Shown here: positions 1 to 5,539 of the stretch, in pieces
Layout of the letters: the number at the start of each line of letters is the position of its first letter
Numbering within the stretch: the stretch's first letter is position 1
Source of the DNA: Pseudomonadota bacterium
Lineage (GTDB): Bacteria; Pseudomonadota; Gammaproteobacteria; Xanthomonadales; Xanthomonadaceae
Assembly (NCBI GenBank): GCA_023423605.1
Contig: JAFAFF010000029.1
Coordinates: 1 to 7,122, forward strand
Direction of reading: 5' to 3'
DNA length: 7,122 nt
Notes under the pieces: model-generated
Databases searched by the model: none
What the model was told of the DNA's origin: nothing
Seen by the model: the letters and a program-made list of their open reading frames with translations, nothing else
Program-made: the position numbers and the translations under genes

Positions 1-1222
1 CCGGCAGCATCGGCACCACGAAACCCGGGAAGTACACCGACGTGGCGCGCTTCTGCGCCTCCTCGTCCAGCGGCGTGCCGGGGCGCACATAGTTGGACAC
101 ATCGGCGATGGCCACCACCAGCCGGAAACCATCCGCGTTCGGCTCGCAGTACACCGCGTCGTCGAAGTCCTTGGCATCCTCGCCATCGATGGTCACCAGC
201 GGCATGCTGCGCAGGTCGACACGGTTGCCGATCATCGCCGGTTCGACCACCAGTGGCACGGCCGCTGCTTCGTCCAGCACCTCCTGCGGGAACTCGAACG
301 GCAGTTCATGGCCGTGGATGGCGGTTTCCACCACCAGCGAGGCCGTCAGCCTGTCGCCGAGCACGGCAATGATGCGGCCGATCGGCGGCCGTCGCGAGCC
401 GGGGGGCTGGGTCAGTTCGCACACCACCAGCTGGCCATCCACCGCGCCGCCGGCCTGGTCCACCGGAATCTGCACGTTGTGCTGCACGCGCTTGTCGTCG
501 GGCACCACGTAGTTGATGCCCATCTCCACGCTGAAGCGACCGATCAGCCGGGTCATGCCACGCTCGAGCACGCGGGCGATGCTGCCCTCGCGGCGGCCAC
601 GATGGTCGATGCCGGTAACATTGGCCAGCACCTTGTCGCCGTGCATGACCTTGCGCATTTCGTAGGGCGGCAGGAACAGGTCGTCGCCGCCTTCCACCGG
701 GCGCAGGAAACCGAAACCTTCCGGATTGGCGATGACCACGCCGGTCACCAGGTTCAGCGCCTGGATGGGCGCAAAGCCGCCACGGCGGTTCTGCACCAGT
801 TGGCCATCACGGACCATCGCGCCCAGCCGGCGCGACAGTGCTTCGGCGCGGTCCGGCGCCGTGAGACCAAGACGCACACCGAGTTCTTCGGCGGTCTGCG
901 GCCCCTCGCAGCGTTCCAGCAGGGCAAGGATCGCCTCGCGGCTGGCAATGGGCTGTTCGTATTTCTCGGCTTCGCGCGCGGCGTGCGGGTCATCCACCGG
1001 CCCGCCCGGGGGTGGCAGCGGTCGTTTGCTCCGCGACGGCGCGGGCGGCGGCGCGCTGCGCTTGCCACGCGGGGCGGGCTTGCCACCATCGGCCGCAAGG
1101 CTCTCGGGCATCCATGGCGGCAGGCTCTTTTTCTTCGGGTTACGGCCCGAACCTGGCGGGGTGCCCTGGGGCGAGGTCGTACGGGATGTCTTCCCGCCTT
1201 TGCTTGGTTTTTTGGTCTTCAT
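1..1222 (-). CDS. rnr: Ribonuclease R, N-terminal half (cut by left edge)
   Basis: This is a processive 3'-to-5' exoribonuclease of the RNase II/R (RNB) family; such enzymes degrade structured RNA and help in rRNA and tmRNA quality control. My translation gives 407 residues before the edge. After a Lys/Pro-rich leader (about 1-75) comes REAEKYEQPIASRE (83-96), which opens the winged-helix region. Two cold-shock-like OB domains follow (about 158-215 and 225-290), then the start of the RNB domain. The active-site block IDGEDAKDFDDAV is at 345-357, with acidic residues D346, D352, D354 and D355 matching the D272/D278/D280/D281 set I recall for E. coli RNase R. ATSVYFPGFVVPMLP (393-407) is also typical. 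The start ATG at 1222 has GGAGGG just upstream, only 2 nt away, which is tight. The C-terminal half of RNB and the S1 domain lie outside. No convincing promoter was seen in 1223-1350. Confidence 0.96.
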   Translation of the reverse strand, partial: MKTKKPSKGGKTSRTTSPQGTPPGSGRNPKKKSLPPWMPESLAADGGKPAPRGKRSAPPPAPSRSKRPLPPPGGPVDDPHAAREAEKYEQPIASREAILALLERCEGPQTAEELGVRLGLTAPDRAEALSRRLGAMVRDGQLVQNRRGGFAPIQALNLVTGVVIANPEGFGFLRPVEGGDDLFLPPYEMRKVMHGDKVLANVTGIDHRGRREGSIARVLERGMTRLIGRFSVEMGINYVVPDDKRVQHNVQIPVDQAGGAVDGQLVVCELTQPPGSRRPPIGRIIAVLGDRLTASLVVETAIHGHELPFEFPQEVLDEAAAVPLVVEPAMIGNRVDLRSMPLVTIDGEDAKDFDDAVYCEPNADGFRLVVAIADVSNYVRPGTPLDEEAQKRATSVYFPGFVVPMLP

Positions 1223-1307
1223 CACCCTCCATGGTAGCCGTTGCGGGTGTGCATGAACGGTCAGCGGACGGTGCTGCGGCCACCTGTCAGGAAAAACCTG
1301 AAATCCG

Positions 1308-1336
1308 TTGACAATCGCTGGGCCGATGTCCAGAAT
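1308..1336 (+). promoter_or_regulatory. Sigma-70-type promoter of first tRNA-Leu(CAG)
   Basis: A perfect -35 box TTGACA (1308-1313) is followed by a 17-bp spacer and a -10 box CAGAAT (1331-1336, 4 of 6 consensus). The -10 box ends 14 nt before the mature tRNA, so the 5' leader should be only about 7 nt. An A-tract at 1292-1296 lies where an UP element would sit. The GC-rich bases after the -10 box resemble a stringent-control discriminator; that last point is inference. Confidence 0.85.
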
Positions 1337-1350
1337 TGCCGGCTCTGGAC

Positions 1351-1435
<85 letters not shown>

Positions 1436-1487
1436 CGATCCAGAACAGAAAAAACCCGCGAAAGCGGGTTTTTCCGTTTCCGGCTCC
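1436..1487 (+). repeat. 3' flank shared with third tRNA-Leu copy
   Basis: These 52 nt directly after tRNA copy 1 align without gaps to 3769-3820 after copy 3, with 48 matches. The differences are at 1440, 1450, 1474 and 1486. The block includes the terminator. Similarity stops at about 1488, and the corresponding flank of copy 2 is different. It extends the repeated unit to about 137 bp. Confidence 0.85.
1449..1473 (+). terminator. Intrinsic terminator of tRNA-Leu copy 1
   Basis: The stem CCCGC (1455-1459)/GCGGG (1464-1468) is closed by a GAAA tetraloop. A flanking run of six A (1449-1454) and a run of five T (1469-1473) can extend the stem and act as the U-tract. The A-run gives the reverse strand a U-tract as well, so it may terminate in both directions. 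Confidence 0.88.
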
Positions 1488-1499
1488 GTAGCATGCATC

Positions 1500-1522
1500 G
1501 TGGCGCCGGGCTCTGCCCGACC
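1500..1522 (+). repeat. Degenerate REP (GTAG-type) element, left half of a pair
   Basis: Compared with the intact 23-nt REP at 1580-1602 (read on the minus strand), this stretch matches at 19 of 23 positions. The GTAG head has become GTGG, and three other positions differ. The core stem CGGGC (1507-1511), loop TCT and GCCCG (1515-1519) is intact. It points outward from its partner, which suggests an old REP doublet with a 57-nt spacer. This is a decayed copy, so the call is less certain than for the others. Confidence 0.6.
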
Positions 1523-1579
1523 ACATCGGTATCCGGAAATGACAACGCCACGGCACAACCGGGCAGCCGGGCAGCGCGC

Positions 1580-1602
1580 AGCCGGGCAGAGCCCGGCTCT
1601 AC
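1580..1602 (-). repeat. REP element with GTAG head, right half of decayed pair
   Basis: On the minus strand the element reads GTAG followed by an 8-bp perfect stem, AGCCGGGC/GCCCGGCT, with loop TCT. On the plus strand the stem arms are 1580-1587 and 1591-1598, and CTAC is at 1599-1602. A 26-nt stretch (1578-1603) is identical to 3900-3925. Preceding copies of CCGGGCAG at 1559-1566 and 1567-1574 look like fragments of the same sequence. GTAG-headed short palindromes are characteristic of Stenotrophomonas and are thought to be moved by a RAYT transposase, none of which lies in this window. Confidence 0.85.
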
Positions 1603-1661
1603 GGGGGAAACCCATGTTTCCACGCATGCCAAGGAATCAACCGCATGGCATCGCCCGAGTA

Positions 1662-1690
1662 TTGACAGCCTCTTCACCCGCCCGCATAAT
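1662..1690 (+). promoter_or_regulatory. Sigma-70-type promoter of second tRNA-Leu(CAG)
   Basis: TTGACA (1662-1667), a 17-bp spacer and CATAAT (1685-1690, 5 of 6 consensus) make a near-consensus promoter ending 13 nt before the tRNA. The following TCCGCCCC is a GC-rich discriminator, as expected for growth-rate and ppGpp-controlled stable RNA promoters (inference). Confidence 0.9.
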
Positions 1691-1703
1691 TCCGCCCCTC
1701 GAC

Positions 1704-1788
<85 letters not shown>

Positions 1789-1802
1789 CAGTCGAATGAA
1801 GG

Positions 1803-1825
1803 AAACCCGCTGCGGCGGGTTTTTT
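1803..1825 (+). terminator. Intrinsic terminator of tRNA-Leu copy 2
   Basis: The perfect 8-bp stem AAACCCGC (1803-1810)/GCGGGTTT (1815-1822) has loop TGCG and ends in a run of six T (1820-1825). It lies 37 nt from the stop codon of the convergent exporter gene. The A-run on the reverse side is long, but the reverse U-tract is short (TTTCC), so it serves the exporter only weakly, if at all. Confidence 0.88.
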
Positions 1826-1862
1826 CATGCCTGCAGGAAAGAGGTCACCCGCAGCCCCGTGC

Positions 1863-2609
1863 TCAGAACAGCGGTCGCACCACCAGTTCCACGCCCAGCA
1901 GCAACAGGAAGCCGAGGAAGCAGAAGCGGAAGGCCCGGGCGCTGATGCGCCCACGTATCGCCTGCCCCACCCACATGCCTGCCAGTGCCGGCAGGATGGC
2001 CAGCGCGCTCAGCCCCAGTTGCGGAATTCCGAAGGCACCGTGCACCAGCAGACCGGTGGTCAGCGATATCGTCGACACCGTGAACGACAGGCCCAGTGCC
2101 TGCACCAGTTCATCGCGGCTCAGGCCCAGCGATTGCAGGTAGGGAACGGCGGGCATCACGAACACGCCGGTGGCGCCGGTGACCAGACCGGACACTGCAC
2201 CGAGCAGCGGCGACAGCCAGGTTTCAAGATGGGGAGGCACCCGGAACGCGGGGGCCAGCAACGAATACAGCACGTAGACGATCAGCGCACCACCCAGCGC
2301 CATGCCGGACCAGCGCGCATCCGCACGCACCAGCAACGCGGCACCGACGACGGTGGCCGCGATCACGGCCAGCATCATCGGCCACAGCCGCCCCACGATG
2401 CGGCCGACGGACGGCCCGGCGAAGATCTGCCACAGGTTGGTGACCAGCGTGGGCACGAACAGCAGCGAGGCTGCGGCGACCGGCGACAACGCGCTGCCCA
2501 GCAGCCCCATGGCCACGGTCGGCAGGCCCATGCCGGTCACGCCTTTCACCAGGCCCGCCAGCAGGAACACCACCACCAGCAGTACGTAGAACACAAGCGA
2601 ATCATCCAT
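1863..2609 (-). CDS. TauE/SafE family membrane permease (putative anion/sulfite exporter)
   Basis: This is a 248-residue inner-membrane protein of the TauE/SafE (DUF81) superfamily, whose characterised members are linked to export of sulfite, sulfoacetate and related organosulfur anions. The substrate here cannot be read from sequence. The protein is almost entirely hydrophobic, with about eight predicted membrane segments. It shows the two-fold internal repeat of the family: GLVKGVTGMG at 19-28 in the first half and GLVTGATGVFVMP at 141-153 in the second. The length fits the family (about 250). The start MDDSLVFYV at 2609 puts the first membrane segment at residues 5-22. The frame stays open far upstream, but that part is antisense to the regulator and looks non-biological. 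The Shine-Dalgarno sequence is weak. The gene is divergent from a LysR-type regulator, a common arrangement for this family and a hint that the exporter is induced by its substrate. Confidence 0.9.
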   Translation of the reverse strand: MDDSLVFYVLLVVVFLLAGLVKGVTGMGLPTVAMGLLGSALSPVAAASLLFVPTLVTNLWQIFAGPSVGRIVGRLWPMMLAVIAATVVGAALLVRADARWSGMALGGALIVYVLYSLLAPAFRVPPHLETWLSPLLGAVSGLVTGATGVFVMPAVPYLQSLGLSRDELVQALGLSFTVSTISLTTGLLVHGAFGIPQLGLSALAILPALAGMWVGQAIRGRISARAFRFCFLGFLLLLGVELVVRPLF

Positions 2610-2616
2610 GGCGTCA

Positions 2617-2645
2617 TTGGAGCGTCTGGCGCGTGCTGACACAAT
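2617..2645 (+). promoter_or_regulatory. Possible promoter of the LysR-type regulator
   Basis: TTGGAG (2617-2622), a 17-bp spacer and CACAAT (2640-2645) resemble a sigma-70 promoter. The -10 box is the same hexamer as that of the third tRNA promoter. It would give a leader of about 48 nt containing the palindrome at 2664-2682. The -35 match is moderate, so this is tentative. Confidence 0.4.
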
Positions 2646-2663
2646 GCGGGCTTTCCCCCGGAG

Positions 2664-2682
2664 CCTTCGGCCAGGCCGAAGG
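2664..2682. promoter_or_regulatory. Perfect 19-bp palindrome between exporter and regulator genes
   Basis: CCTTCGGCCAGGCCGAAGG is a perfect dyad around a single central base, ending 4 bp before the Shine-Dalgarno AGGAG (2687-2691) of the regulator. As DNA it could be an operator for the divergent pair. As RNA it could fold into an 8-bp hairpin with a 3-nt loop that affects access to the ribosome-binding site. It does not have the usual T-N11-A LysR-box shape. No T-run follows, so it is not a terminator. Confidence 0.5.
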
Positions 2683-2699
2683 CAGCAGGAGAACACGAC

Positions 2700-3596
2700 A
2701 TGCGGATGGACATCACCGACCTGCGGCTTTTCCTGGCGGTGGTCGAGGCCGGCAGCATCACCGCCGGCGCGGCCCGTGCGAACCTTGCGCTCGGCTCGGC
2801 CAGCGAGCGGCTGCGCGCCATGGAGGACGATGCCGGGGTCGCGCTGCTGCGACGCCACCCGCGCGGGATAAGCCTGACCGAAGCCGGCGACGCCCTGGCC
2901 CATCATGCGCGCCTGATCCTGCGCCAACGTGCACTGATGCATGCCGAACTGCAGGATTTCGCCAATGGCGCGCGCGGCACCCTGCACCTGTATGCCAATA
3001 CGGCCGCGCTGACCGGCTTCCTGCCCAGCCGGCTTGCGCCCTGGCTGGCCGAGCGCCCGCGCCTGCGCGTTGACCTCAAGGAACGTACCAGCGTGGAAAT
3101 CGTACATGCCGTGCGTGGCGGCCAGGCCGAGGCCGGCATCCTGTCCAGTGCCGTGGACGCCGGTGCCCTGCACCTGCAGCCGGTGGCCGACGACCCGCTG
3201 TGGCTGATCGTGCCGCCCCTGCATCGCCTGGCCGGCCGCGCGGGTGCGCGCTTCGACGAACTGCTCGGCGACACCTTCGTCGCCCTGGCCGACGGCAACG
3301 CACTGCAGGAACACATCGAGGCGAACGCACGCGTAGTGGGACGCACGCTGGCCGTGCGGGTGCGCGTGAAGACCTTCGAGGGCCTGTGCGAAATGGTGGG
3401 ACACGGCATCGGTATCGGCATCGTGCCGCGCTCCATCGCGCGGCAGTACCGGCGACGCTTCGGCTTCAGCGCCGTCGCCATCGAAGATGCATGGGCACGA
3501 CGACGGCTGAGCCTGTGTTTCGCACGCTGGTCGGCGTTGTCGCGTTCCATGCAGAGTCTGCTGGTGCATCTGGGCGGCCAACCGGTGCAGGACTGA
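2700..3596 (+). CDS. LysR-type transcriptional regulator
   Basis: This 298-residue DNA-binding protein of the LysR family has the usual family length. The N-terminal winged helix-turn-helix spans about residues 5-65: DLRLFLAVVEAGSITAGA (7-24), then SASERLRAMEDDAGVALLRR (33-52) and the wing SLTEAGDALAHHARLIL (58-74). A linker helix leads to the periplasmic-binding-protein-like effector domain (about 93-295). VRGGQAEAGILSS (138-150) and MVGHGIGIGIVPRS (232-245) are typical of that fold. The start at 2700 is supported by AGGAG at 2687-2691 with 8-nt spacing; ATG at 2706 would be 14 nt away. It is divergent from the TauE/SafE-type exporter, with 90 bp between start codons, so it is probably that gene's activator. 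The effector is unknown. Confidence 0.94.
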   Translation: MRMDITDLRLFLAVVEAGSITAGAARANLALGSASERLRAMEDDAGVALLRRHPRGISLTEAGDALAHHARLILRQRALMHAELQDFANGARGTLHLYANTAALTGFLPSRLAPWLAERPRLRVDLKERTSVEIVHAVRGGQAEAGILSSAVDAGALHLQPVADDPLWLIVPPLHRLAGRAGARFDELLGDTFVALADGNALQEHIEANARVVGRTLAVRVRVKTFEGLCEMVGHGIGIGIVPRSIARQYRRRFGFSAVAIEDAWARRRLSLCFARWSALSRSMQSLLVHLGGQPVQD

Positions 3597-3640
3597 GTAG
3601 CGCGGTCCCGCATCGCCCCATGTCTGCGCAATGAATATGG

Positions 3641-3669
3641 TTGACACAGGCTGCTTCGTCCCGCACAAT
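3641..3669 (+). promoter_or_regulatory. Sigma-70-type promoter of third tRNA-Leu(CAG)
   Basis: TTGACA (3641-3646), a 17-bp spacer and CACAAT (3664-3669, 4 of 6 consensus) end 14 nt before the tRNA. The box lies about 45 bp after the regulator stop codon. The spacer sequence is unrelated to those of copies 1 and 2. Confidence 0.87.
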
Positions 3670-3683
3670 TCTCCTCCTGAGTC

Positions 3684-3768
<85 letters not shown>

Positions 3769-3820
3769 CGATTCAGAACAGACAAAACCCGCGAAAGCGG
3801 GTTTTTTCGTTTCCGGCTTC
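3769..3820 (+). repeat. 3' flank shared with first tRNA-Leu copy
   Basis: This is the partner of 1436-1487 (48 of 52 identical, no gaps), including the terminator with the same GAAA loop. Sequence beyond 3820 is unrelated until the REP elements, which occur after both copies. Confidence 0.85.
3784..3807 (+). terminator. Intrinsic terminator of tRNA-Leu copy 3
   Basis: The stem AAAACCCGC (3784-3792)/GCGGGTTTT (3797-3805) is closed by a GAAA loop and ends in six T (3802-3807). On the minus strand it has the same stem followed by TTTT, so it could also stop transcripts coming from the convergent emrB gene, whose stop codon is about 140 nt away. Confidence 0.9.
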
Positions 3821-3863
3821 CTGGCGATACCGACCATTGGCGGCACGCATGCGCAGCCGGGCT

Positions 3864-3886
3864 GTAGAGCGGGGCTCTGCCCCGCT
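3864..3886 (+). repeat. REP element with GTAG head, left half of intact doublet
   Basis: GTAG (3864-3867) is followed by the perfect 8-bp stem AGCGGGGC/GCCCCGCT (3868-3875, 3879-3886) with loop TCT. Relative to its partner at 3902-3924 it differs at one base in each stem arm, and these two changes restore pairing. It is part of an outward-facing pair 61 bp long. Confidence 0.88.
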
Positions 3887-3901
3887 GCGCGGTGATGTTG
3901 C

Positions 3902-3924
3902 AGCCGGGCAGAGCCCGGCTCTAC
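3902..3924 (-). repeat. REP element with GTAG head, right half of intact doublet
   Basis: On the plus strand this reads AGCCGGGC (3902-3909), AGA, GCCCGGCT (3913-3920), then CTAC, so GTAG heads it on the minus strand. It is identical to 1580-1602. With the element at 3864 it can also form one long hairpin, as in REPIN-type doublets. It lies 21 nt past the emrB stop, where it may protect the 3' end of the efflux mRNA or help end it (inference). Confidence 0.88.
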
Positions 3925-3945
3925 GTGGCGGCTTCCGGTGACGGG

Positions 3946-5532
3946 TCAGTGTCCACCCGCCGAGGCCGCACTTCCCGCGCCCGCGCCGAATGGCGGTTTG
4001 GCCAACCACAGGAAAGCGATGATCGCCAGGAAGATCCAGCCAAGCAGGAAGAAGATGTCGTTGAAACCCATCTGCGATGCCTGGTGGTTGATCATGTTGT
4101 TCAGCGCTGCCGCTCCCTGCTGCAGATCGCCCCGCCCCATCGCGGCCACCTGCTCCTGCATGCCGGGGTCGTATACGGAAACATGTTCGGTCAGGTGCGC
4201 GTGGTGCACCTGCGTGCGACGGGCCCACAGCCAGGTCGTCAGCGACGCGGCGAAACTGCCGCCCAGCGTGCGCAGGAACGTCGCCAACCCGGAACCGGCG
4301 GCGATCTCGCGGCCATCCAGGTCCGACAGCAGGATCTGCAGCACCGGCATGAAGAACAACGCCACGCCCACGCCCATGATCAGCTGCACACCCGCCACAT
4401 GCTGGAAATCCACCTGCAGGTTGAAGTCCGAGCGCAGGAAGCTGGTCATCGACAGGAACACGAAGGCGATGGTTGCCAGCATGCGCATGTCGAACCGCGC
4501 GGCATACTTGCCCACGAACGGGGTGAGGATCACCGGCAGCACGCCGATCGGCGCGGTGGCCAGGCCCGCCCAGATCGCGGTGTAGCCCATGTCCCGCTGC
4601 AGCCATTGCGGAATCAGCAGCGCCACGCTGAAGAACGCCGCGTAGGCCACCACCATCGCCAACGTGCCGGCACGGAAGTTGCGGTGGCGGAACAGCTTCA
4701 GATCGACGATGGGGTCCTTGTCGGTCAGCTCCCAGATCAGGAATACGGCCAACGCCACCACCGCGATGCACGACAGCACGATGATGGTCGGCGAACTGAA
4801 CCAGTCCTCGTCATTGCCAAGGTCCAGCACCAGCTGCAGTGCGCCGACACCGATCACCAGGGTGACCAGGCCGACGTAATCCATCTTCGGCTTTTCGATG
4901 TGCTCCGGTCGCCCCTTCATCTGGTTGCCCACCACCAGCGCGGCGAAGATGCCCAGCGGCACATTGATCAGGAAGATCCATTCCCAGCTGTAGTTGTCGG
5001 TGATCCAGCCCCCCAGGATCGGCCCGCAGATAGGCGCCACCACGGTGATCATCGCCAGCAGCGCCAGCGCCTGCCCGCGTTTCTCGCGCGGATAGATGGA
5101 CACCAGCAGCGACTGCGTGATGGGATACATCGGGCCGGCGACAAAACCCTGCAGCGCACGCGACACCACCAGCATGCCCATGCTCTGCGCCAGGCCGCAC
5201 AGCAGCGAGGCAATGGTGAATGCCAGCGTCGCCCACACGAACAACCGGGTTTCGCCGAAACGGCGGCTGAGCCAGCCGGTCAGCGGCAGCGCGATGGCGG
5301 TGCTGACCGCGAACGAGGTGATGACCCAGGTGGCCTGCTGCGAACTGGCACCGAGGTTGCCGGCGATGGTCGGCAGCGAGACGTTGGCGATGGTGGTGTC
5401 GAGTACCTGCATGAACGAAGCCATCGCCAGCCCGGCGGTGGCCAGCTTGACGCTGGGGGGCAGGAACGGGGTCGCGCCTGGTGCCGCCGGTGCGCCCGGA
5501 GCACCGGGCGCGGCTGGAGCTTGCGTGGACAT
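3946..5532 (-). CDS. emrB: EmrB-type drug:proton antiporter (MFS, DHA2, 14 TM)
   Basis: This is the inner-membrane transporter of a tripartite multidrug efflux pump; it uses the proton gradient to export hydrophobic compounds. It has 528 residues (E. coli EmrB about 512). Typical DHA2 motifs are visible: LDTTIANVSLPTIAGNL (44-60) in the first membrane helix; GWLSRRFGETRLF (86-98), the motif A loop; SRALQGFVAGPMYP (124-137), motif B; and GPILGGWITD (170-179), the motif C region, followed by YSWEWIFLINVPLGI. Residues 5-20 are an Ala/Pro/Gly run not expected in the family. The start ATG at 5532 is 7 nt after the emrA stop, with GAGGT overlapping that stop, so translation is probably coupled. In S. 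maltophilia the EmrCAB pump is reported to handle hydrophobic agents such as nalidixic acid, erythromycin and uncouplers. Substrates here are inferred from that family. Confidence 0.95.
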   Translation of the reverse strand: MSTQAPAAPGAPGAPAAPGATPFLPPSVKLATAGLAMASFMQVLDTTIANVSLPTIAGNLGASSQQATWVITSFAVSTAIALPLTGWLSRRFGETRLFVWATLAFTIASLLCGLAQSMGMLVVSRALQGFVAGPMYPITQSLLVSIYPREKRGQALALLAMITVVAPICGPILGGWITDNYSWEWIFLINVPLGIFAALVVGNQMKGRPEHIEKPKMDYVGLVTLVIGVGALQLVLDLGNDEDWFSSPTIIVLSCIAVVALAVFLIWELTDKDPIVDLKLFRHRNFRAGTLAMVVAYAAFFSVALLIPQWLQRDMGYTAIWAGLATAPIGVLPVILTPFVGKYAARFDMRMLATIAFVFLSMTSFLRSDFNLQVDFQHVAGVQLIMGVGVALFFMPVLQILLSDLDGREIAAGSGLATFLRTLGGSFAASLTTWLWARRTQVHHAHLTEHVSVYDPGMQEQVAAMGRGDLQQGAAALNNMINHQASQMGFNDIFFLLGWIFLAIIAFLWLAKPPFGAGAGSAASAGGH

Positions 5533-5539
5533 GACGACC

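Noticed and set aside
308..1237. Open frames of 309 and 176 codons on the plus strand opposite rnr
   Set aside because: They lie opposite a strongly conserved RNase R reading frame, and their composition is His/Ala/Arg-rich shadow sequence.
1223..1350. Promoter for rnr on the minus strand
   Set aside because: TTGTCA and CTGACA hexamers occur, but none has a plausible -10 box at 16-18 bp, so no call was made.
1486..1605. Possible CRISPR-like or tandem array from repeated CCGGGCAG and palindromes
   Set aside because: The units are only 8 nt, unevenly spaced and part of REP stems. There are no regular repeats with spacers of constant length.
2610..3668. Upstream extension of the exporter frame to a 601-codon reading frame
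   Set aside because: The extra part is antisense to the LysR-type regulator and runs through its promoter. The membrane protein starts naturally at 2609 with its first membrane helix.
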